A stretch of 64,000 bases of DNA from Poteriospumella lacustris. Taxonomy: Eukaryota; Sar; Chrysophyceae; Chromulinales; Dinobryaceae. Below the pieces are notes generated by a model, which saw only the letters and a list, made by a program, of their open reading frames with translations, ran no database searches and had not been told where the DNA came from. The translations under genes were made by a program, and so were the position numbers. Shown one piece after another: positions 44,100 through 53,400 of the stretch (positions within the stretch are counted from its first letter, which is position 1; each line of letters begins with the position of its first letter). The stretch lies in contig SMOI01000022.1 of the NCBI GenBank assembly GCA_008000375.1, positions 5,150-69,149 on the forward strand, given 5' to 3'.

Positions 44100-45034
44100 C
44101 TCACTTCGGACCCACAAGAGGAGAGACGTGAGCTGACCCGTGACGGTCATATTGCTATATGGTACCCTACACCGTATAACGAACCAAAACCACCACCTCC
44201 ACCACCCAGATACCTAGTTTCCCTGATACCCTGACGTTCGTGGGGGGAGAAGGTCGTGATGAGGCCTGAAGTCGTGAACCATGAATCGAAGAGGCCTGCC
44301 TGTACGTCTGGTGCTTGCCTGAGACTGAACTGAGCCGCCTGGCAATACATCCTCTCTCATCACACAGTATTTTGTCTCTCTTCCCTCTGAACGCTGCATC
44401 AACCGATCGACCGCGCACACGTTTCCTCGTCGCTGGCATTGGCCGTTCATTGTTATCATCATCCGCTATGAACGGTACCACGCCCTCGCGGCGACCAGTG
44501 CATCAGGGCCCGGGCCCCGCACACCTATGGCACCGCCGCCCCGAAGATCGATCCTCTGCAGTCGTTCTCGTCGCTCGCGGGCACAAGGACTTCTCGGACC
44601 AACTGCATCACAAGATCGGGCGGCGCCTGCGCGTGTACGACCCTGAGACGCAGATCCAGGTCAACGTGCGGCCGAAGAACGTCGTGGACATCCTGCACTA
44701 CACCATTAGTCTCACAGCGAGTCCACCCGCCAAGACAAGGCGACCTGTGAGCCCGCCTACCTACCACCAAGCCCTTCGTCTGTTCCACCTTCTGCGACGA
44801 CCGCGACTGCAAACAGGTGCTGGCACTGAGCGAGGAGCCCAACCGCATGATGGTGATCTGATAGTGGGACATGAAGAAGGTGCACAAGTTCCTCCTGGTT
44901 ACCGCCGTGAGCACAAGCGCTGTTCCGCTGCGCGCCGTGTCCCGCTGAAGTGCTCGTGCATGGCGCCCGACGGCAGCATCAAGGCGAGCAACCTCGTGCC
45001 GTCCGCGAAGTACATGCTGACCTCTACGTCGACG

Positions 45035-45069
<35 letters not shown>

Positions 45070-45092
45070 GCGGCGGCGGCGGGGCGGCGGCG

Positions 45093-45127
<35 letters not shown>

Positions 45128-45175
45128 GGCGGCGGCGGCGGCGGCGGTGGCGGCGGAGGCGGTGGCGGCGGCGAA
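45035..45175. repeat. (GGC)n-rich repeat array
   Basis: About 140 bp of GGC units with interruptions (poly-Gly, poly-Ala or poly-Arg depending on frame), lying inside the decayed gene remnant. Confidence 0.95.
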
Positions 45176-45422
45176 CATGTCGCAGTTCCGCATGCTGGCG
45201 CTGGTGGACCCCAACCCGCACAACGATATCAACCGCAACCACAGCCAGTGCGTCTACGTGCTCGAGGGCGGAGAACAGGTCATCGGCACCAACGCGTCGC
45301 CCTCATCGACGGCCGGCAACGTGCCGCCGAACTGCACCAGACGCTGCAGCTCAAGTTCGAGACTGCGTGCGCGCCGAGCACCTGGTGCTTTCGAACAAGA
45401 CCTTCGTGGTGGTGTGCGACCA

Positions 45423-45560
45423 CGGCCTGTTCGTGCTCTTCGGTCGCACCGACGACAAGAGCGAGCCCTTCGTTTTGCATCGTGAGCAAGAGCGGCCTGT
45501 TCGGTGCTCTTCGGTCGCACCGACGACAAGAGCGAGCCCTTCGTTTTGCATCGTGAGCAA
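45423..45560. repeat. Tandem duplication, two ~68-bp copies
   Basis: Units at 45423-45490 and 45492-45560 begin CGGCCTGTTCG and end GTGAGCAAG. The second has one extra G, which shifts frame, so the copy arose after or during decay of the gene. Confidence 0.9.
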
Positions 45561-45706
45561 GCGCCTGTAGCTGGGCAAAATGCACATGTTGGGCGCGACG
45601 GTGTACCCCCGATGACAAGATAACAGCCTGCTGACGCTCGCGATGGACGTGCAGGCTGAGCACCTCTCCAAGCCGCTGGCGAAGCACGACGCGGTGAAGC
45701 ACCCTC

Positions 45707-45931
45707 GATGAAGCACCCTCGATGTCTCTTTATAATCTTTTTACACAATAAAAGCAGATACGTTGGCCTCTTCTCCTCATTCAACGCGTGTGAGCGCTGC
45801 GATGGGGAACAGGACCGCTGCTCTTTTTCAATTAACGGACACGTCGTCTCCCCTTACGAATACGATGATACTCTCTCATAGGACCCTTTTACGCTGCTTG
45901 ACCGCGGAGATGAGCAAAGATCTTGTTCTTC
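45707..45931. repeat. Direct repeat B (ERH 3' end), flanking the island
   Basis: Equal in length (225 bp) to copy A at 42282-42506 and co-linear over its whole length, with about 10 scattered differences. The two copies bracket the 3.2-kb fragment island. A small tandem duplicate (GAAGCACCCTCGAT twice) sits at its left border. Confidence 0.9.
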
Positions 45932-46350
45932 AGCCAATCCCGATCGCGAGGGTCGTACTTGTTGCTCTGAGGATCGAACCTAAACGACAACATGATACAT
46001 CAGAGATGAACGGATCCAACGGCAACAGTCGACGAAAGAAGCGAACTTACACCAAAGAGGAGATATCGTAGATAGAGTCGATGAAATTGTACAAGTCGCT
46101 GATGTCGTAGGTGATGTTGCCAACTTGAGGGTTCAACTCACGCAACTTGTGCTCGTACATCTTCACCACTGCGTCCATAGCGGCACCTACGCTGGGGAAA
46201 TCCATGTAGGAACGAGTCTATTACCAAAAGCAATGTGAAAAATTACACAGGGAATAACAAATTCCGTCGAGAAGAAGACAACACACATACCTGGAACGAG
46301 TTCGTGTATTGAATCAAAATGATGGTGTGCTTTCCTCCTCCTCGTGACAT
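45889..46350 (-). CDS. ERH: Enhancer of rudimentary homolog
   Basis: Three exons: 46291-46350, 46051-46217 and 45889-45979, introns 73 and 71 nt; 105 aa, the same size as ERH elsewhere (~104). Features include MSRGGGKHTIILIQYTNSF in strand 1, then YMDFPSVGAAMDAVVKMYEH, the NITYDISDLYNFIDSIYDIS helix, and the C-terminal KYDPRDRDWLKNKIFAHLRG. ERH is a small nuclear homodimer found in most eukaryotes that works with RNA-processing and mRNA-elimination factors (for example Mmi1 in fission yeast, DGCR8 in animals). No domain is missing. Its 3' end is duplicated at 42282-42506, so the 225 bp at 45707-45931 covers exon 3's last codons and 3' flank. Confidence 0.96.
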
Positions 46351-46941
46351 TTTCTCTGACTATACTTGATTGTCCTTACGGAATAAACAGCTTGGCGATA
46401 CAAAATGCAGGCAATTCTACATACAATATGTGACGTTCCCATTCAAGAGAATATCCACCCCACGAGACGAATCGGATCAATCCCACTGCCGCTCACACAA
46501 GCGCGACGCGCGACGACGAAGACACCAAACCTTGGAGGGCGCTCTCTGAGAGACACCACAATGCGAGTGTCCGTCGGTATGGGTGTCGCAAGCTGTGACA
46601 GCTTTTTGAAATCAAACGTCGTCGTCGTCGTGTTGTGGACTTGCGTAACCATCTAACCATCCATAATATACGCAAACACAAAGTATGTAATATATTAGCG
46701 TCCCCCAAAGAACAATCTTACAAAGATTACAAGCAAATCGGGTGATAAGTCGGTGCTTGCGTGTTTGTATGTGCTAGTTTTCGTGTAAAATGTTCAACTT
46801 CATGTCTTCTCACAGCCTGTGTCCGACCGTTCTCGTCTGACTTTAGATATAAGTAACTGGTATTAATGCGATGCAAAATAGGCACAGAACACGGCGAAAG
46901 TGAAGTGGAGAGGAGGGGGTGGGCAGCAGCGAAGATGTCGC
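46351..46941. other. Intergenic region
   Basis: 591 bp between the ERH start and the stop of the ATP:ADP antiporter. It has several short frames without protein-like composition and a G/A-rich stretch at 46905-46925 next to the antiporter stop. Confidence 0.5.
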
Positions 46942-49107
46942 TCATTGTTGGGGCTGCGCGGACGTGGTCGCCGTCGTCGTCTTCTCCTTTGGTTGTTCTT
47001 GTTCTTGTTGTTGCTGCTGCTGCTGCTGCTGTTGCTGTTGTTGCATCGCTCGGTCTTTCTCCGCCAGCGCCGGGGCCAACTGCGTCACTGCCCTCGACCA
47101 TGCCCACATCACCGCGTAGTGTACCGACGCAATGACGGGCACACCCGGTACCAACCCGCCACAGAGCAACACGACGGCCTGTTGCATCAAGGCTCCACCC
47201 GACTTGCCCAACCGAGCGCCCAGGACGTCGATGGCAGCTTTGCCTTTCGTCTTCGCCTCCTTGTCCAGCGGGATGTACGCCATTTCCTTCACGGGATCGA
47301 ACACCGAGTACTTCGCCGCCTTCGTCAGCACGTGCTGAATCAGCCCCACGTACACGGCCATCAACCACCACTTCCGTTGGACCAGTGCCGACGTGTGGGT
47401 CGGAGACAGCTTGAAATGCGCCATGCCCACGGCGAGGTAGAACGGCAGCGACAACAGCGCCATCGTGACGGGCGTCAACAACGCGGCGGCGCCCCACCCC
47501 AGCCGCTGCAGCATCCACGACCCCAGCGGCATCAGCACCATCGACGCGATGCCGATCAATAAACTATAGCGACCCATAAACGCGAGGTACTCCGTTCGTA
47601 CGGGAATGGCACGATGCACCACCGATTTCCATAAGATCTCCGTGCATTCGATCGACACGCCGTACGACAAGACCATCACTGCGATGTCCCGTAGGTAGCT
47701 GTGACCGCGCAGGAAGCGTAACGAGTCGGACAGAGACATCTTCGGCTTCTTGTTCGTCTTCGCCGTGGCGACCGCCGTGCCGTTACTGGATGGAGGACCC
47801 AAGGCAACACCGTGGACAGGTGTAGGGCTGGTCGTGGGACTGGGAAAACGCGTGACGACGAAGCGATGCAGCCCCAAAATCACCACTCCCGCCACACCCG
47901 TGATGATCGACAACAAGCGTAGCGACAAGGCAAACGCTTGTTCATCGGTGGACACCAACGATGCGGCAGTTGTGGCAGCTGCAGCTGTTGCGGTCGTCGC
48001 GACGACCCGTTGCCGAGCCCACGCGGACACTGCTGCCAGTGTGACGCCGCTGACCAGCGGGCCAACGTTGCCGATCAGCGTTACCCATGGGTAGATCCGT
48101 TTGGCTTCATCGAACCGTACCGAATCATTGGCACACGACCAAAACAACAACGAGACGGCAGCACTGCCCCATAGCTCTGACGCGATGAAGAACAACGCGA
48201 AGAGCCAATGCTGCAGAATCTTCGTGACGGCGACAAAGCGACCCGAGTTCAGCCACGGCTGCTGTTGAATAAACGCCGCCAGCAACGCGTTCCCATGCAA
48301 TACATTGCGCATGGGATACAAAACCAAGCCAAACAAGGAAAAGAAGAGAAGAAAGGGTGTCAAGATCACGGGAAACAGTTGTCGGGGGTCGAGCGAATTG
48401 CTGAGCTTCGAGTACACGACCATGAACATCGTCGCGGCGGGGATGACGCCGTAGACCTTCAAGAAGGCGATGGCTTCGGCTCCACACGTCGTGACGATCA
48501 AGGTATCCTTGGTATCACGGGACAAGACGAAGATGAAGATCATCAGCATCAGCAGCGAGGACAACGAGGTGATCTTCAGGAAGTCTTCTGGGTGAACTTG
48601 CATGCGTTTCGACAGAAAGGACAGCAACGGGTTGACGCTGACAGGTACAGACGGTGGTAGAACCGTTGGCGGTGGGGAAATGATTGATGGCGGTGGAACG
48701 GCATCAAGTGTCGTCACCGACGTAACGTTGACGTCTGCCGCAGTCAGTTGATGATCGGGCGGCGTCGTGTTGGAAGCGGACGACGATGGAGCATCCGGTG
48801 ACGCGTCTGAAGATGTCTTTGGAATCATAGAGATGGTGAACGATCCACGTGGTCGCGATGGGTGATGAAGGGCGTACAAAGACGGTCGACGCTGCAACCG
48901 TGGGCGAACGGTGCACTGTGAGGAGTCGGGTGCACACGTTGACGACGGAGAACTACAAACACCGTTCGGAGAAACCGCACAAGAAACTGCAGGAGAAACA
49001 TGCAATGCATCAGCAATCGTGGCATGATGCGATGGATCGGCGACAGAAAGCAGTGCAATCAATGGTAGCATCACCAGGCAGAACCAGCCTGCAGGAGATC
49101 GTAGCAT
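46942..49107 (-). CDS. ATP:ADP antiporter / nucleotide transporter (NTT, TLC family)
   Basis: 721 aa in one exon from ATG at 49107. Carriers of this family (plastid NTTs, Chlamydia and Rickettsia Tlc) exchange ATP for ADP or import nucleotides. Residues 1-22 (MLRSPAGWFCLVMLPLIALL) are a hydrophobic signal segment, followed by ~140 Ser/Thr/Pro-rich residues, a layout like the signal-plus-transit leaders of NTTs in algae with complex plastids. The core begins near residue 165: LKITSLSSLLMLMIFIFVLS, then RDTKDTLIVTTCGAEAIAFL, the family signature, with 11-12 helices. The second half holds YGVSIECTEILWKSVVHRAI and DPVKEMAYIPLDKEAKTKGK. A poly-Gln run (47013-47047) ends the protein. Membrane (plastid, other organelle or plasma) is not decided by sequence. 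Confidence 0.9.
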   Translation of the reverse strand: MLRSPAGWFCLVMLPLIALLSVADPSHHATIADALHVSPAVSCAVSPNGVCSSPSSTCAPDSSQCTVRPRLQRRPSLYALHHPSRPRGSFTISMIPKTSSDASPDAPSSSASNTTPPDHQLTAADVNVTSVTTLDAVPPPSIISPPPTVLPPSVPVSVNPLLSFLSKRMQVHPEDFLKITSLSSLLMLMIFIFVLSRDTKDTLIVTTCGAEAIAFLKVYGVIPAATMFMVVYSKLSNSLDPRQLFPVILTPFLLFFSLFGLVLYPMRNVLHGNALLAAFIQQQPWLNSGRFVAVTKILQHWLFALFFIASELWGSAAVSLLFWSCANDSVRFDEAKRIYPWVTLIGNVGPLVSGVTLAAVSAWARQRVVATTATAAAATTAASLVSTDEQAFALSLRLLSIITGVAGVVILGLHRFVVTRFPSPTTSPTPVHGVALGPPSSNGTAVATAKTNKKPKMSLSDSLRFLRGHSYLRDIAVMVLSYGVSIECTEILWKSVVHRAIPVRTEYLAFMGRYSLLIGIASMVLMPLGSWMLQRLGWGAAALLTPVTMALLSLPFYLAVGMAHFKLSPTHTSALVQRKWWLMAVYVGLIQHVLTKAAKYSVFDPVKEMAYIPLDKEAKTKGKAAIDVLGARLGKSGGALMQQAVVLLCGGLVPGVPVIASVHYAVMWAWSRAVTQLAPALAEKDRAMQQQQQQQQQQQQQEQEQPKEKTTTATTSAQPQQ

Positions 49108-50490
49108 GGTCAATTTACACCCAGTACCATAGGCAACTGCCAGAAACACGAGAGACACTATTCACCGTCAGATAGAAGAAGGCAATATCATCTGATATAT
49201 TGGCCTTTTTACAGTTCATATCCGTCGGCGATGCCCGATCCACGATGCGAATTCAAACGCTAGACGACCACTGCACCTCGTACATCGCGAATCCCTATAT
49301 CACCGACAACTATCGATCCAAGAACAACTACGGTGTACAAGCTTGAGTTAGGCGACGTTTACAGGTGACGAGGGGGGCGGGTACAGTTGAGAGGACAGAA
49401 ATACAAAAAACAGATGCAGCGATGCCTGTCATGTGCTCTGCGGGGGGCTGAACCACGTCTGCGGCTACAACTTGAATCAATCGTATCCAAAGGTAATCGG
49501 GAAATCAAATGTCAAAGATTGCGGAGGAGGAGGGGGGGGCAGAGGGCAGAGGAGACAAACCGATGGACGACGATGCAGTGGGACACGGTATCGTCGTCAT
49601 TGGCTATTCCTCAGCATTCTTGCAAGAAGCAATGGGGCCACGCCAAACAGGAGCACTCAACTGAACAGGGTGTAACACCTCCATATCGTGCATGCCGACA
49701 TGAATCGGTATGAAACGTGTTTACGGTTGATGGCCGGCCCCGCAAGACGTGTGGCGACAAGAGGGAGGGATAGAACGACAGAAATATACACAACGGGGGC
49801 CATAGTTCATCGTCCTATACAGCTACAGCTGACTTGTCGGCCGGCAGTCGCAAACGAAGGGGGGAGAGACAGAGAGAGAAGGAGAGGGCGGGGGACAGAG
49901 ACAGGAGGTGGACAGTAGAACACAGCAGCGCTCCGGCGGCCCGTGGAGGCCGCCCAGCGACACCAACAGAATCAAAAAGTAACAAACAAAGGACGCCAAC
50001 CACCGCAACAACGAGTATGCGAGCGACACGTCGGTAACACCCCTATCCATCCACAACAGCAGCGCATACCCAGGAGACAAACCTCGACCAACCATCGATC
50101 ACAGAGACACACAAGCGGAACTGAATCAATCGGTGGAGGGAAGTTGCAACGATGCTGATGATGATGACGGAGAGAGACAGACAGATAGACAGGCCCGGTG
50201 GGCGATTCGTCTCGCTTGGTGCGCGGCTTTGCTGTCGCTCTATCGTGGCTTTGGAGGGAGGAGGTGGGGGCTTTGTATAACTAACAGAGACAGACAGAGA
50301 GAGAGAGAGTCACGAATGTGTGAAAAAGAAAGAGAGAGAGAGAGATGGAAAGAAAGAGCGCTGTGCTGGACACGGAGACAGCGAGCGAGACTGAGAGAGA
50401 CGAGTCGAGTGGAGTACAGTGTGAAGGGGCCCGCCCACTCGAACGGTGGATGATCCCAGATCACGGAGATGCGATGGGGGGCGGTGGGCT
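49108..50490. other. Intergenic region, purine-rich on plus strand
   Basis: 1,383 bp between the antiporter start and the BEACH stop. The plus strand has GA-rich runs (about 49860-49915, 50160-50190, 50285-50400), G tracts at 49371-49380 and about 49531-49541, and low-complexity frames. Much of it may be 3' UTR of the BEACH gene. Nothing else was recognised. Confidence 0.5.
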
Positions 50491-53400
50491 TTAAGTCGGC
50501 AAGATGCCGATCTCCATCAAGCGGCGATGCAGCTTGCGCTGCAAGTACTCCGAATCCTAAAACACGTAACCAGCAACAAGCAAACAATGAGTGAGTCAAT
50601 CGTGTAGAGGCCTCCCGCCTGCATCCACGAGGGCTGCGTTACCTGTGCGAGCACGCGGATCTCACCGCTCTCGAGACCCACAATCAAATGACGTTCTTTC
50701 TCCGTGAAGGTCATGCAGCGAATAGGCGACGGGAATGGCTCCATGCCCTTGTCGGTGGATCCATCGATGACGAATTCCAAACCCCGACGGCAGCCGTTGT
50801 TCGCGATGGACAAATTGTGCAGCCAACGCAGAACGATCAGACCTCGCTCGCCGCCGGTGAGTACCACGCGGCTATCGTCACTCACCAACAAGGCGTACAA
50901 GCGCTCGCGGGTGGAGATCATGCGAATGAAGCGACCATTCAACGTGTAGACGGCCAACAAGGTGAAATCGTGCGAATACGCCACGATGTGCCCCTCGCCG
51001 GTCACTTGGACCATGTGCACGCGCTTGGTCACCTTCTGCATCGACGCAATCGACGTGTTCAGACCAACCACCGTCGTCAGCGACCAGTCCATCGCTGCCC
51101 CATCGGTGGCACCATTCGCCGCTGTCGACGACGCATTGGCCGTTGCCGCGCCACCGCGCAACGTAGACGAACGGCTGCGCGAGAAGACCTGCGACTGGGA
51201 CTGACTGCTACGCAGATTCATCGACGTCGACGACTGCAGCGGCGACGGGGTGGACGCTGCGCCGGATTTACGTGTCAACGGTGTCGATGGGCTGCTGGTT
51301 GGCCGGCCGCTACGAGACGATGCCCCAGTGCTTGCGGCTGCTGTTGCTGCGGCTGTGGCGGTCGATGACAACAACGACGACGATGACGCAGACGACGCTG
51401 CATCGTCACCGCCGCCCGCTGTCGCGTTGGGCGTCAACGATGGCATCACGCCGAAGGCGATGGACCGCAGGTACACTCCCTCGCGCAACGAATGCAATAT
51501 GATCGTGCCATCGTCCGACCCCGAGACGATCAGGTCCTGCGACGCCTTCACACACAAACAATTGATCGCGTCGTCGTGCCCGTACAGCGTGTGCAACGGC
51601 GCACTGCTGACGGGGTCGCTCTCTCGGTCGTAGACCTCCCACACCGTCATCGTGCAATCCTTCGACCCCGCGATCACCCAACTTTTCCCGTAATCAGACG
51701 CGGTCGCGATACACGTCACGACTTCCCGGTGGTAGGCAATCGATTGCAACAGCTTGCCACTCTCCAGCGACGTCACCTTGAACGTGTTGTCCCAGTGGCC
51801 GCACGAGAAGACGAACTTCACCGTACTCGTCGCCGTCGCGGTGGCGGATGTCGGCACCAGCAGAACGGAGAACAGCTGCGAGGACAAATGCTCGTCCACA
51901 CGATCTCGTCGATGCGTCACCGCAGCAGCCGCCGCCGCGGCCGCGGCAGCGGCCGCCGATGCAGATGCCGCCGACGTCGACGAGTGCGATGAGGCGGACA
52001 ACGTCGTTTTACCGGAGCCGCTGGCGTGATGCGATGCCGACGTCGCTTGGCGCCCCGACGACGACTCGATGACCTCGTTCATCAGATCCTGGTCCGACAA
52101 CTGCTTCATCTTCGCCGTGATAGAGGCCTTGGACGACGACGTCGACGAGGCTGTTGTAGCCGTCGACGAGGCGGCGAAGAACGTCGACGTATTCGCCGAC
52201 GAAGTAGACGACGACGACGACGCGGCACCTTTGCCGCTGCCACTGCGAGGTGGCGTCACGGACTTGCTACTGCTGCTGCTGCTGCCAGCGCGCATGCTTG
52301 TGGTAGTGCCCGAACGAGATCGACCGCCGCCATTCGCGCTGCTGCTGCTACTGCCACTGCCACCGGCCGTCGAAGGAGACCCCGACGACGAATACAACAG
52401 CCCTCGCACGGCCTTGCTCTCTTCATCCAAATAATGCGATCGATTGCGCCGCGAACCCACCAACTCACCCGCCTGTTCATACCAATCGTACTTCGTCGCG
52501 TCGGCACGATCCAACACGGTGCTCGACAGGACGACCGGGGCGGCGAAGGGGATGCCCAGGACCTTCTCGCGGTTGTTCATGCCGGGCATCATAAACGACG
52601 TCAACGAGGACGTGGTGCTGCCGCTGGACGAGGACGACGAGCCGCCCGATGCCGATGACCCACCACCGCTGCCATGCCCACTGCCGCTGCCGCTGTGGCC
52701 ACTGACCGTGACGCTCTTGTCGACTTTCAACGCGTAGGGCGGGACATTGTCCGGGAGACGCATTTGGAACGTGTGATTGCCCAAGATGCGGCCCGAGTCG
52801 ATGGTGATGAGACGCTCGATGCTCGTTTGGACGTCCACGAAGAGAATCGGGTGGTGCGAGAGGCGGAACTCGCCGTAGCAGAGGATCTTCGATGGCTTGT
52901 CGAGGTACACGTCGATTTCGAAGGCGGCGTTGGACGCCGACGACGACGACCCCGCCACGCCGGCGGCTGACGCTAGCGCTGCTGTCGACGAGGAGGCGTT
53001 GGATGGGGACGATGACAACGTCATCGACATCGACGATGACGACGCACCGCCAGACGCCGAGGACGAGCCGCTGGGATCGTCGCGATCGCCTTTGCCGTGA
53101 CGGCTGCTGTGACTGGACGAGGCGTAGACGTCCGCACCCGGCACAATCGACGCGATCGGCCAGAACAGATCGTGCACTTCGTCCAGGCGCTTGCGTGGCG
53201 GATGTTCCTTCGTGAACAGTTGGATCGGCGTCTGTCCGTAGCAGTCGATCTGTCGAATCGTCCGCTGGTACAACGCGGGGTCGGTGTCCCGCATTTCGTC
53301 CAAATCGACGGCATCGGCGTACGACAAATGCACAAAGACGTTCATGGCCTCGACACTCTTGTCACTGCCACCGGGTAAGAACGGTGGTCGTTGCTTCACG

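Larger units (their letters stand above)
44467..45706 (+). pseudogene. Decayed multi-frame gene remnant with GGC array and tandem repeat
   Basis: Protein-like pieces occur in different plus-strand frames: RRLRVYDPETQIQVNVRPKN (about 44615-44680), KPFVCSTFCDDRDCKQVLAL (about 44770-44830), MAPDGSIKASNLVPSAKYML (about 44960-45020), FRMLALVDPNPHNDINRNHS (about 45185-45245) and LSNKTFVVVCDHGLFVLFGR (about 45390-45445). They are separated by stops, frame changes and a GGC array. Order suggests one ancestral gene, now broken. A ~68-bp tandem copy (45423-45490 and 45492-45560) differs by a 1-base insertion. Source family not recognised. Confidence 0.6.

Noticed and set aside
45297-45562. Active retroelement or IS in the island
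   Set aside because: No reverse transcriptase, integrase, transposase or terminal repeats with target duplications were seen.
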